The notes beneath the pieces are model-generated. The model worked only from the letters and a program-made list of their open reading frames with translations. It searched no databases and was not told where the DNA came from. From assembly GCA_007695195.1 (NCBI GenBank), contig REEG01000140.1, positions 62,001-126,000 on the forward strand: a stretch of 64,000 nucleotides of DNA. Reading direction: 5' to 3'. Shown here one piece after another: positions 18,318-27,826 of this stretch (position 1 is its first letter; each line of letters begins with the position of its first letter). This DNA is from Gemmatimonadales bacterium. GTDB lineage: Bacteria > Gemmatimonadota > Gemmatimonadetes > Longimicrobiales > Gaopeijiaceae. Both the position numbers and the translations under genes were made by a program.

Positions 18318-19868
18318 TCACAACACGGCGGGGTCGTATCGGTTGGAAGTGGAGTGCCCCGGCAGCCGATACTGAACCGCTTCGGCCAGATGGGCCCTCC
18401 CCACCTTGGGAGTCCCCGTCAGATCGGCCAGGGTACGGGCCACTTTCAGGATCCGATGGACGCCTCTGGCGGACAGGTGATACCCCATGGAAGCCCGTTC
18501 CAGAAAGCCCTCTGCCGCGGGGTCCAGGGCAATGGAGCGCCGGACCTCTCCCGGGCTCATCCGTGCATTGACACGTCCAGGGCCCAGGCGGTGCTCCTGG
18601 CGTGCCCTGGCCTCCATCACCCGATCCCGGACCACCTGGGACGACTCCTGGCTACGAGTATCCCGGAGTTCGACGAAGGGCACGGGAGGCACCTCCACCT
18701 GCAGGTCGATGCGATCCTGTACCGGCCCGGAGATCCGGGCCTGGTAACGGGCTACCTGGCGTGGATCGCAGCTACACGGCCGCTCCGGGTTTCCCAGATA
18801 CCCACACGGACAGGGGTTCATGGCCGCTACCAGGGTGAATCGTGCCGGAAGCCGCACCCGCTCGCGGGCTCGAACCACAGCGATCTCCCCCTCCTCCAGA
18901 GGCTGGCGGAGCGCCTCGAGGGTGCTCCGCCCGAACTCCGGTAGTTCATCGAGAAAGAGAATCCCCTCATGGGCCAGGCTGATCTCTCCCGGACGGATGG
19001 GTGTACCGCCCCCGATCATCCCGGTTCGAGATACGGAGTGGTGGGGAGCCCGGAAGGGGCGTGTCCGCAGCACCCGTCCTCCTTCCGGAAGAAGTCCGGC
19101 CACGGAGTGGATGGTGGTCACATCCAGCGCCCCGTCCCCGGTCAGGGGCGGAAGGATGCCGGGGAGCCGGCGGGCCAACATGGTCTTTCCGGATCCCGGG
19201 GGACCTACCAGGAGGAGGTTGTGCCCTCCGGCCGCCGCCACCTCAAGCGCCCGACGGGCTGCGGCCTGACCACGGACATCACAGAGGTCCTCCACCTCCG
19301 CCATTCTCCGACTGGGGTCCGGGTCGGTAAGGGGAGAACCTGGCTCCAGGGTCGCCTCTCCACGGAGGTGACGGACGACCTGGTCCAATGACGTCGCCCC
19401 AAGGACATGGAGTTCCGGATCGGCCGCCACGGCTTCGGGCACATTTGCCTGCGGCAGGATCAGGGCCCTGGCTCCGGACCGCCGACACCCACGGGCCACG
19501 GCCAGAGCACCCCGGACCGGACGCAGGTCGCCCCGGAGGCCCAACTCTCCCACCAAGGCCACCTCCTCCAGGGCGGCCGCAGGGACCGCGTCTGCGCAGG
19601 CCAGAAGCCCCACGGCCAGGGGAAGGTCGAATCCACTCCCTTCCTTCCTGAGATCAGCCGGCGCCAGGTTCACAGTGATCCTGCGAGGGGGAATCCGAAA
19701 TCCGATGCTCCCCAGTGCGGCCCGAACCCGATCCTTTCCCTCTCGGACGGCCCCGTGGGGAAGACCCACTACCGAGATGGCCGGAAGCCCACTCCCCATG
19801 TGAACCTCCACCCGAACAGGGACGCTCCGGATCCCCGAGATGGCGGCGGAACGCACCCTGGCCAGCAT
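18318..19868 (-). CDS. comM: YifB/ComM family Mg-chelatase-like AAA+ ATPase
   Basis: The family includes the helicase ComM, which promotes branch migration during natural transformation. The N-terminal Lon-protease-like fold (SGLPAISVVGLP, VNLAPADLRKEGSGFDLP) is followed by the AAA+ core with Walker A VGPPGSGKTMLARRLPGIL and Walker B GILFLDELPEF. A Cys-rich segment (NPCPCGYLGNPERPCSC) is characteristic. The ATG at 19868 gives MLARVRSAAISG, the usual N terminus, and 516 residues; an upstream ATG at 19907 is less likely. No other competence gene is in the window. Confidence 0.9.
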   Translation of the reverse strand: MLARVRSAAISGIRSVPVRVEVHMGSGLPAISVVGLPHGAVREGKDRVRAALGSIGFRIPPRRITVNLAPADLRKEGSGFDLPLAVGLLACADAVPAAALEEVALVGELGLRGDLRPVRGALAVARGCRRSGARALILPQANVPEAVAADPELHVLGATSLDQVVRHLRGEATLEPGSPLTDPDPSRRMAEVEDLCDVRGQAAARRALEVAAAGGHNLLLVGPPGSGKTMLARRLPGILPPLTGDGALDVTTIHSVAGLLPEGGRVLRTRPFRAPHHSVSRTGMIGGGTPIRPGEISLAHEGILFLDELPEFGRSTLEALRQPLEEGEIAVVRARERVRLPARFTLVAAMNPCPCGYLGNPERPCSCDPRQVARYQARISGPVQDRIDLQVEVPPVPFVELRDTRSQESSQVVRDRVMEARARQEHRLGPGRVNARMSPGEVRRSIALDPAAEGFLERASMGYHLSARGVHRILKVARTLADLTGTPKVGRAHLAEAVQYRLPGHSTSNRYDPAVL

Positions 19869-19909
19869 ATCTGTCCTCCTGCCCGTGAGAAGGTATGGGA
19901 CCCGCAACG

Positions 19910-19978
19910 AAAAGCGGTCCCCCCGGCCATGGAGGATGCCCCCGCGTCAGGGGCGATTCCATGGCCAGGGGGGACCGA
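19910..19978 (-). terminator. Intrinsic terminator of the efflux operon
   Basis: Downstream of the last RND gene (stop at 20023) the minus strand forms a stem of about 19 bp. The left arm (plus 19959-19977) reads CGGTCCCCCC-T-GGCCATGGA and the right arm (plus 19914-19932) TCCATGGCCGGGGGGACCG, with one bulged T. A smaller GC hairpin sits in the loop. The right arm is followed at once by CTTTTCG. This closes the tolC-adaptor-RND-RND transcript before comM. Confidence 0.7.
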
Positions 19979-20022
19979 GGGGAAGAGGGCGTCGTTGTGG
20001 AGGGCCTGAACGGACGGTGGGC

Positions 20023-23000
20023 TCAGGCCGATCCCACCTGCTCCCGGGCCACGGCCGGTCCGGCCGGTACTCCTTCCACCGATGGTGACGAGAAGCCGGC
20101 TCGCGCCAGCGCCCGCTGCCGCACCTCCGTCAACCAGGCTCCCATGTCGTCGAACCAGGCGTAGAGCGTCGGCGTCAGCGCCAGAGTGAGAATGGTGGAG
20201 GTCACCAGCCCGCCGATGACCGCCTGTCCAATGGGGGCGAACATGGACCCCATGCCGCTACTGGCCCAGAAGGCCATGGGCACCATCCCCATGACCGTGG
20301 TCAGGCTCGTCATGAGGATGGGGCGCAGACGGGCGGAACACCCGTTCAAGAGGGCATTTCTTCGATCCATCCCCTTGGCTCTCAACTGATTCACCAGGTC
20401 GATCATGACGATGGAGTTGTTCACCACAATCCCCACGGTGATGAGGATCCCCAGGAAGGAGAGGGTGGAGAAGCTGGCACCGGTGAGAAGAAAGATGAAT
20501 CCCAACCCCGGCACGGCGAAGAAGATGGAGAAATAGATGATGAGTGGCAGCATGAGCGATTCAAAGAGCGCTGCCAGCACCAGGTAGATAAGGACCAACG
20601 CCAGGAGTGCGGCGATGGTCATATCGCCGAACTGCTGCTGCTCTTCGGCCCATCCCCGTCCCAGATCCCAACTGTATCCGGGCGGCATGGGGAAGGTGGC
20701 CATGGCGGCCTGGACCTCCTGGATCACCTCGTCCCGCTGGTATCCGGTGGACAGCTCGGCTGAGACCGAGACCGCGGTGCGACGATTCTCACGACTGATG
20801 CTGGTGGGTCCGCCGGCCACAACGATGTCCGCTACGGTGCTCAGGGGCACACTCTGCCCGTCGACCGTCCCCACAGCCAGATTCCCGAGCTGTGAGATGG
20901 AGAGTCGGTCCTCGTCCCGGAGCTGGAGCAGCACATCCACCTCCCGCTCGCCGGACCGGAACCGGGTGGCCACCGACCCGCGCAGGGCGCCGGACACCGC
21001 CTGCGCCACCTGCTGCGAGGTCAGGCCCTGCCGCTCGGCCGCCCGTCGGTCCACCCGGACACGGACCTCCTCGTTCCCCGATTCAAGGGAGTTGTCCACA
21101 TTGTTGATCCCCTGGACGTTCCGCTCCAGGTGAAGTTCGACCTCCTCGGCCAACCGGGCCAGCTCCTGGGTGCTCTCGCCCACGAGCCTGACCTGAACAC
21201 CGGACATGCGCCCGAACCCGCGACGCTGCCGCCACTCCACCCCCGGGATCACCGGGAGCATATCCTGGATCTCCTCGGTGATCTGGGCCGTGGACTTGGT
21301 CCCCCCTTCGGAGAACGGCGTGAGGGTAATGAAGATGCTGGCGAAGGCCTCACCGGAGAAGGCGGAGACGTTCTCGATCTCCAGCGTCTCGGCGTTGTCC
21401 AGCATGATCCGTTCGGCCTCAGCGAACATTTCACTCCGCTCTTCCACCGAGATCCCCCGAGGGGTGGACACGCCCATGCGGATAAAGCGGTTGTCCTCTT
21501 CCGGCATGAGCTCACGGGGAAGCCCCAGGAGGATGCTTCCACCAGCCACGAAGAGCACGGCGGAGATCCCGGCCGTCACGTACCGGTACTCTAGCGCCCG
21601 ATCCAGGAGGCGGCGATACCCGTTGTTCATGGCCGTCATGGCCCGCCCGGGCTCCGGCATCTTCCCCCGGAGCAGCTTCATGGCCAGCAGGGGAATCAGG
21701 GTGAAGGCCACACCCAGGGAGGCCAGCATGGTGAAGGAGATGCTGATTCCGAAGGCCCGGAACTGCGTCCCCATCTGTGTTTCGGGGAGAAAGAAGAGGG
21801 GCGTGAAGACAATGATGGTGGTCACCGTCCCCGAAACGATGGCCAGCCCCACCTCACCGGCTCCATTCACCGCCGCCTCGTCGGGATCGGCGCCCATCTC
21901 CCGATGTCGGAAGATATTCTCCACCACCACCACGGCGTTGTCGATGAGCATCCCCACCGCCAGCATGAGCCCGGACAGTGTGATGATGTTCAGCGACTCC
22001 CCGAAGACATAGAGGATCGCCACCGTGAAGATGAGCGAGACAGGGATCGCCGCCGCCACGATGAAGGTGGGTGTCAGGCGGCGAAGGAAGGCGAAGAGGA
22101 TGACCACGGCCAGCCCACCTCCAAGGAGGCCAGCGCCGGCCAGAAGCCAGAGGACGTCGATGATCCCTTCCGACTGATCCTGCCAGATCCGAAAGGACAC
22201 GCCCTCGAGACCGGGCCGGGTGGTGATGTCCTCCAGGGTGTGCCGGACCGCCCGGGCCACCTCCACGATATTGGCCTCGGACTCCTTGTAGACCTGGGCC
22301 TGCCGGGCCTCCACCCCATTCATGCGGAAGAAGAAGTTCCGCTCGGGGAAGTCGTAGGTGACCTGGGCCACGTCGGCGAGCCGAACGCCCTGATCGTTCA
22401 ACGGGAGGTTCTCGATGGCCTCCACGGAGCGGAGCTGGCCCTCGGCCCGGATGTCGAAGCGGGTGCCGTCCAGTTCCAGCTCCCCGGCCGAGTAGTCCTC
22501 GTTCCCCCGATTCAGGGCCGTGCTGATCATGGCGATGGTGATGCCCTGGGACCGCATCCGGTCCTGATCCAGCTCTACCGACACTTCCCGGGCTTCCAGG
22601 CCGGAAAAGTCCACCTGCGCCACGCCATTTACCTGAAGGAGTGCCGGTTCGATCTGGCGCTCCACCAACTCGGTGAGAAGCGCCGGGTCCCCATCCCAGG
22701 AAATGGCGGCCCTCAGGACCGGCTGCTCATCGGAAGAGAAGCGCCGGAGATCGACGCGGCGGACGTCGGAGGGAAGGTTGGCACGAGCCAACTCCACCCG
22801 CTCCCGAACCTCCAGGGCCGCCATGTCCATGTCGGTGCCCGGCCGGAACTCCAGCTCCAGTCGAGCCCGGTTCTGGGAGGCAGTGGAGCGGATGGACTCC
22901 AGATTGCGGACCGTCCCCAGCTCCTCTTCCATGGGCCGGACGATCCGGCGCTCCACCTCGCTGGGTGAGGCATCGGGATACGGAACCGTGACCTGGAGGA

Positions 23001-23130
23001 CAGGGCGCTCGAAGGACGGGAACATGTCCAGCGAGATAAGGGACGAAGAGATGAGTCCCAGAACGATCACCGTGACGACGGCCATCCCGGTGGTGACCGG
23101 TCGCCGTACCGCAAATCGGGGCAACGACAT
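20023..23130 (-). CDS. RND efflux transporter (1035 residues)
   Basis: An inner-membrane proton-driven pump of the AcrB/MdtBC-like superfamily. The N terminus FAVRRPVTTGMAVVTVIVLG is the first helix, followed by a large periplasmic loop, helices 2-6 with GMLIDNAVVVVENIFRHRE (proton-relay region), a second periplasmic loop and helices 8-12 ending in FDDMGAWL. Its length is typical. It is the fourth gene of the operon and lies 149 bases after the other RND gene; both would share the adaptor and TolC. The substrate is not predictable from sequence. Confidence 0.9.
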   Translation of the reverse strand: MSLPRFAVRRPVTTGMAVVTVIVLGLISSSLISLDMFPSFERPVLQVTVPYPDASPSEVERRIVRPMEEELGTVRNLESIRSTASQNRARLELEFRPGTDMDMAALEVRERVELARANLPSDVRRVDLRRFSSDEQPVLRAAISWDGDPALLTELVERQIEPALLQVNGVAQVDFSGLEAREVSVELDQDRMRSQGITIAMISTALNRGNEDYSAGELELDGTRFDIRAEGQLRSVEAIENLPLNDQGVRLADVAQVTYDFPERNFFFRMNGVEARQAQVYKESEANIVEVARAVRHTLEDITTRPGLEGVSFRIWQDQSEGIIDVLWLLAGAGLLGGGLAVVILFAFLRRLTPTFIVAAAIPVSLIFTVAILYVFGESLNIITLSGLMLAVGMLIDNAVVVVENIFRHREMGADPDEAAVNGAGEVGLAIVSGTVTTIIVFTPLFFLPETQMGTQFRAFGISISFTMLASLGVAFTLIPLLAMKLLRGKMPEPGRAMTAMNNGYRRLLDRALEYRYVTAGISAVLFVAGGSILLGLPRELMPEEDNRFIRMGVSTPRGISVEERSEMFAEAERIMLDNAETLEIENVSAFSGEAFASIFITLTPFSEGGTKSTAQITEEIQDMLPVIPGVEWRQRRGFGRMSGVQVRLVGESTQELARLAEEVELHLERNVQGINNVDNSLESGNEEVRVRVDRRAAERQGLTSQQVAQAVSGALRGSVATRFRSGEREVDVLLQLRDEDRLSISQLGNLAVGTVDGQSVPLSTVADIVVAGGPTSISRENRRTAVSVSAELSTGYQRDEVIQEVQAAMATFPMPPGYSWDLGRGWAEEQQQFGDMTIAALLALVLIYLVLAALFESLMLPLIIYFSIFFAVPGLGFIFLLTGASFSTLSFLGILITVGIVVNNSIVMIDLVNQLRAKGMDRRNALLNGCSARLRPILMTSLTTVMGMVPMAFWASSGMGSMFAPIGQAVIGGLVTSTILTLALTPTLYAWFDDMGAWLTEVRQRALARAGFSSPSVEGVPAGPAVAREQVGSA

Positions 23131-23279
23131 GCTTCAGCCTTTCCTTGTTGGAACCCTGGACATTCCGACTCGACACCCTGTCATCCCGCACCTACTGAAC
23201 ACCGGACCTCCCGCCCATGACCCAGACCTGAAGGCCGCCATCCACCGCAGACGACTCCCCTCGCACCCGGACCCCATCC

Positions 23280-26200
23280 TCAGACCGCCCCGGGCAGGGC
23301 GGACCGGGCCCCCACCGGGACCGGCTCGGGCTCGCGGGCCCTGGGGGCGGCCGTAGCCTCTCCCTGCTCGGCGGCGGCAGCCTCGAGCCGCTTCCGCTCG
23401 CCCCGCTGCTCGAAGATGCGGTAGAGCACCGGAACCACCACCAAAGTGAGAATGGTGGACACCACCAGTCCGCCAATGACCGGGATGGCCAGCGGCGTTC
23501 GGAGTTCGGCCCCTTCGCCCGGAATCAGGGCCAGGGGCAGAAGACCCAGCACGGTGGTGATGGTGGACATGAGAATGGGTCGGAAGCGGACACGACCGGC
23601 CTCCACCAGCGCCTCTTCCAGGGGATAGCCCTCTTCCCTTCGAAGCACATTCACGTAATCCACCAGAACGATGGCGTTGTTCACCACGATCCCCACCAGC
23701 ATGACCATACCGATCAGGGCTACCACGGAGAGGGAATTCCCCGTGAGCCAGAGTGCCGCTACGGCTCCCGGAAGCGCCAGGGGAACCGAAACCAGGATGA
23801 TGCCGGGCTGGCGGAAGGACTCGAACTGGCTGGCCATGACCAGGTAGACCAGGAAGATGGCCAGGAGCAGCGCCATCTGCATGGATCGAACGGACTGCTG
23901 AAGATCCCTGGACTGACCCGCCACCTGCACATTCACGCCCAAGGGTACGGCGAGGCCTCGAAGAGCCTCGTCAATGCGGTCGATGGTTCCGGCCAGATCG
24001 GTCCCCGCCGGACGCGCTTCCACCAGAACCACCCGGGACCCACCTCGGCGTACGATCTCGGCGGGGCCGTCCTCGAAAGCCAGGTCGGCCACGGCCGAGA
24101 GGGCGATGCTTCCGCCCCCCGGAATCTCCAGACGGAGGTTCTCCAGATCCTGCAGCGTGGTGCGCTGCTCTTCCCGAGCACGGACCAGAACGTTCAGATC
24201 CCGATCACGCTCGGTGAATTCGGTGGCCGATGACCCCCGGATCTTGGCCTGGAGGGCTTCCGCCGCATCTCCCACGGTGAGCCCCTGGCGGGCAAGCCGT
24301 TCCCGGTCGAAGCGGATGGCGATCTCCGGCGTCCCCTGGCGACGCTCCTCTTCGACCCCGGTTACGCTGGGGAGTCCTGCGAGCAGTCGGCGCACATCGC
24401 CGGCCACATCGTTCAGGAGCGCCAGGTCGAATCCACGGATTTCCACCTCAAGGGGGGCATTGGTAGTGAAGAGTTGGGGCCGGTCCACACGGATCTGGAC
24501 ACCGGGGAGCCCGGACATTCCCTCCAGGAGTTCCCCTGCGATCCTATCCTCTGCGACGCCAACCTCCGCGAGTCGGACCAGGAGCGTGGCGGCGTGGCGC
24601 TCCCGCTCACCGGTCCGCCCCAACGTCCCGGCGCCGCCACGCACCCCCACATTGGTGAAGACTTCCCGCACGAGGGGATGGGCCAGCGCCACGTCCTCGG
24701 CCCGCCGGGCCAGGGTCTCCATTCGGGTCAGGGAGGTGCCGGGAGCCGCTTCCAGCTCCACCACCAACTCACCCTGAGAGAGCTCCGGCACCAGGGAGAT
24801 CCCCACCTGCGGCAGGATCACCAGACCGGCACCCAGAGCCACCGCCGCCCCCACCAGAACCAGCACAGGTCGACGAAGAGCCTGGCGGAGGATCCCGGGG
24901 TAGCGATCGGCCACGCTCCGGTAGAGGGCGTCGAACCCATTGGCAAGGGGTCGAAACAGTGCGCCGAGCCCCCCTCCGGTCATCCGGACGCCCTTGAGCA
25001 TTCCTCCCGTGCCGGCAACCAGCGCCCCGGCCACCCGACCCTGTGAGGGGGCCTCGGTCCGACCGGTCTGCGCCTGGGCGCCCTGGCCCCGGGAGGCCAG
25101 CATGGGGATGAGGGTCAGGGACACCACCAGGGCCGACAGCAGACTGAACGAAACCGTCCACGCCTGGTCGCCGAAGAGCTGGCCCGCGACCCCTTCCACG
25201 AAGATGATGGGGATGAAGACGGCCACGGTGGTGAGGGTGGCGGCCACGACGGCGCCTCCCACCCGCGCCGCCCCAAGCCGCGACGCCTCCACCACCGAGG
25301 CGCCCTTCTCCCGTTCCCGGGCGATGGACTCCAGCACCACGATGGCGCTGTCCACCAACATCCCGATGCCCAGCGCCAGCCCCCCCAGGGACATGATGTT
25401 CAGGGTGATGTTCTGGGAGAACATGAGGACGAAGGTGGCGATGACCGAGATGGGAATCGCCGTCACCACAATGAGGGTCGTGGGGAGGTGCCGAAGGAAG
25501 AGGAGGAGCACGATCATGGCGAAGATGGCCCCCAGGATCCCGGCCAGCCGGACGTCCGAAACGGCCCGTTCGATGAAGACGGCCTGATCCGAAACGAGAC
25601 TGGTGGTGACCCCGGCCGGAAGATCCCGCTGGAGTGCCTCCACGCGCTCGCGCACCACACGCGAGAGGGCCACGATATTGGCCGTGGATTCCCTGAGGAC
25701 GGCGACTTCTACCGCCTCGTTTCCATTCACAAGGGAGACCGTCTCACGCTCGGCGGCGCCCCGGCGTATCTCCGCCACATCCCGGAGGAGGATGGACTGG
25801 CCACCCGCCGTTCCCACCACCACATCCAGCATCTCGTCCACGGCCACGAACTCATTCACCGTGCGCACCACGTACTCCGCGTCCCCCTCCTCCAGAATGC
25901 CCCCGGCGAGGTTGATGTTCTCGGCGGCGAGTCGCTGCGACACCTGCGAGAAGGGGATCCCGAGCTGGGCGAGGCGTGTTTCGTTCACCTCCACCAGGAT
26001 CTCCTCCTCAAGCCCACCTGTCACCCGAACGGCGGCCACACCCTCGATGCCCTCCAGGGATCGCCGTACCAGCTCTTCCGCCAGCCAGCGCAGAGCGATG
26101 AGCTCTTCCCGATCCTCCGCAAGACGAGGGTCCAGCGCACGATCGGAGATGAGGGCGAATCGCACCACCGGTTCAGACGCCGGATCGTAACGGGCAATAG

Positions 26201-26573
26201 TGGAACGACCGGCGTCGGGCGGAAGGTTGATGAGATCCAGCCGTTCCCGGAGATCCATGGCGGCGAAGTCCATATCGGTGCCCCACCCGAACTGCACCGT
26301 GATCTCCGAGCGCCCCGGCCGGGACCGGGATGTGACCTGGTCCACACCCTGAACCACGGAGATGGCCTCTTCGATGGGCCGGGAGAGGAGATTCTCCACC
26401 TCCCGGGGACCGACCCCGGCGTATTCCGTCTCGATGGTGACGGTGGGGAAGGAGACGTCCGGGAGGAGGTCCACCTGGAGCCGGGAATAGGAGACGATCC
26501 CGAATACCACCACGGCGATGAACGCCATGGAGACCGCGACGGGGCGGGCTACCGAGAAGTCGACGACCTTCAC
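23280..26573 (-). CDS. RND efflux transporter (1097 residues)
   Basis: A second pump of the same superfamily. FSVARPVAVSMAFIAVVVFG forms helix 1, GMLVDSAIVVLESIARERE holds the helix 4 acidic residue, and a C-terminal helix cluster GIVVNNAIVLVDYVNVLRR mirrors it. It is longer than its neighbour because of a Gly/Ala/Gln-rich cytoplasmic insert around residues 495-545 and a Glu/Ala/Pro-rich C-terminal tail. The start overlaps the adaptor stop by four bases (ATGA), indicating coupling. Similarity to the following RND gene suggests an old duplication or a two-pump heteromer as in MdtBC. Confidence 0.9.
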   Translation of the reverse strand: MKVVDFSVARPVAVSMAFIAVVVFGIVSYSRLQVDLLPDVSFPTVTIETEYAGVGPREVENLLSRPIEEAISVVQGVDQVTSRSRPGRSEITVQFGWGTDMDFAAMDLRERLDLINLPPDAGRSTIARYDPASEPVVRFALISDRALDPRLAEDREELIALRWLAEELVRRSLEGIEGVAAVRVTGGLEEEILVEVNETRLAQLGIPFSQVSQRLAAENINLAGGILEEGDAEYVVRTVNEFVAVDEMLDVVVGTAGGQSILLRDVAEIRRGAAERETVSLVNGNEAVEVAVLRESTANIVALSRVVRERVEALQRDLPAGVTTSLVSDQAVFIERAVSDVRLAGILGAIFAMIVLLLFLRHLPTTLIVVTAIPISVIATFVLMFSQNITLNIMSLGGLALGIGMLVDSAIVVLESIAREREKGASVVEASRLGAARVGGAVVAATLTTVAVFIPIIFVEGVAGQLFGDQAWTVSFSLLSALVVSLTLIPMLASRGQGAQAQTGRTEAPSQGRVAGALVAGTGGMLKGVRMTGGGLGALFRPLANGFDALYRSVADRYPGILRQALRRPVLVLVGAAVALGAGLVILPQVGISLVPELSQGELVVELEAAPGTSLTRMETLARRAEDVALAHPLVREVFTNVGVRGGAGTLGRTGERERHAATLLVRLAEVGVAEDRIAGELLEGMSGLPGVQIRVDRPQLFTTNAPLEVEIRGFDLALLNDVAGDVRRLLAGLPSVTGVEEERRQGTPEIAIRFDRERLARQGLTVGDAAEALQAKIRGSSATEFTERDRDLNVLVRAREEQRTTLQDLENLRLEIPGGGSIALSAVADLAFEDGPAEIVRRGGSRVVLVEARPAGTDLAGTIDRIDEALRGLAVPLGVNVQVAGQSRDLQQSVRSMQMALLLAIFLVYLVMASQFESFRQPGIILVSVPLALPGAVAALWLTGNSLSVVALIGMVMLVGIVVNNAIVLVDYVNVLRREEGYPLEEALVEAGRVRFRPILMSTITTVLGLLPLALIPGEGAELRTPLAIPVIGGLVVSTILTLVVVPVLYRIFEQRGERKRLEAAAAEQGEATAAPRAREPEPVPVGARSALPGAV

Positions 26574-27748
26574 TGGCCTCGGCCCTCCACCGGACGGCCG
26601 TCGAGCTCCATCAACCGAACCGGCGCGTTGGGGCGCAGGTTGTCCTGGCCCACCACCACCACCGTGTCGCCGGCGGCGAGGCCGGTGGCGATCTCGACCT
26701 GGTCTCCGCGAGAGAAGCCCAAGGTGACCTGCCGCTCCTCGGCACGCCCATCACGGACCACGAAGACCCGTGGGACGGCGCCGTCCACCAGGACAGCCGT
26801 CCTCGGAAGGGTGATCCGGTCCGGAAGTGTCTCGGTAACGATGTCCACATTCACGAACTGGCCGGGCCGGAGGCGGTCGTCCTCGCGGGCCAGCACCTCC
26901 ACGGTGACCTGGACCGTTCCACTCTCAGCGTCCACCACGGGTCGGATCCGCTGGACGGTCCCGGTGGCCACCGGCGCCGCCCCCTCCTGGAACAGGATCC
27001 GGGCGGCCTGGCCCACCTGGATCCGGGGTGCCTGGCGCTCGGGGACAGCCACCCGCGCCTCCAGCCGGTCCACATCGGCAACGGTGAAGGCGGCCTCGGC
27101 GGTCCCCACCTGGGCTCCACGCTCGATGTAGCGGTGGGTGATCACGCCGGCGATGGGAGAGAGGATCTGCGCGTTTCGCACCCGAAGTTCGGCGAGTTCA
27201 AGGTCGGAGGCCGCCACCGCGGAGTCGGCCACCAGATTGCCCACCTCCTGTTCCGAGATCAGATCCAGCGCCGCCAGGGCCCGAGCCCGATCCACCTGCT
27301 CCGCCGACGAGCGGGCACGAGCACGGGACTGCTCCATCTGCAGGCGCCACTCCTCGTCATCGAGCTGGGCCAGGAGCTGCCCCTGCTGCACCCGGTCGCC
27401 CTCTTCCACCAGAATGCGCCCCACCAGACCCGACTGCTTGGGAATCACGTCCACGGTTTCCCGCGCCCGGAGGTTCGTGGATCCCCGAAGCGTCACCTGC
27501 AGGTCTTCGGTGAAGGCGATGCGGGCGGCCACAGGGATCTCACGATCGCCTCCCGGAGGACCTCCCGGAGGACCTCCCGCCATGCCGCGCGGCGGCCCAT
27601 CGGCAGCCCGGGCCACCTGCCCCCCATCCTCGTCACCAGAGCCACAGGCCGACAGGAGAAGTCCGCCTGCCAGGAGCAGGGAAATGATGGTCAGCCCTCG
27701 GCCACGGGAGTGACGGGAGCGGGTCGTTGCAGGGTGTTGCGACATCAT
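26570..27748 (-). CDS. RND periplasmic adaptor lipoprotein (membrane fusion protein)
   Basis: Links the RND pumps to TolC. A Sec/lipoprotein signal ends in a lipobox LLSACGSG (Cys at about 36). A Gly/Pro-rich segment follows (about 52-68), encoded by a 12-bp tandem repeat at 27549-27579. Beta-barrel, lipoyl and helical-hairpin domains come next: SGLVGRILVEEGDRVQQGQLLAQLDD is the first lipoyl half and ILSPIAGVITHRYIERGAQV the second. It has 392 residues. It lies between tolC (78-base gap) and the first RND gene (overlap). Confidence 0.9.
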   Translation of the reverse strand: MMSQHPATTRSRHSRGRGLTIISLLLAGGLLLSACGSGDEDGGQVARAADGPPRGMAGGPPGGPPGGDREIPVAARIAFTEDLQVTLRGSTNLRARETVDVIPKQSGLVGRILVEEGDRVQQGQLLAQLDDEEWRLQMEQSRARARSSAEQVDRARALAALDLISEQEVGNLVADSAVAASDLELAELRVRNAQILSPIAGVITHRYIERGAQVGTAEAAFTVADVDRLEARVAVPERQAPRIQVGQAARILFQEGAAPVATGTVQRIRPVVDAESGTVQVTVEVLAREDDRLRPGQFVNVDIVTETLPDRITLPRTAVLVDGAVPRVFVVRDGRAEERQVTLGFSRGDQVEIATGLAAGDTVVVVGQDNLRPNAPVRLMELDGRPVEGRGQ

Positions 27749-27826
27749 TCAGATCACTTTTTCAATCTCCGCGTCTCCGCGAAGCATTCGGGATTCAAGG
27801 GGTTCGGACCGTCGCCGGAGGGGAAA

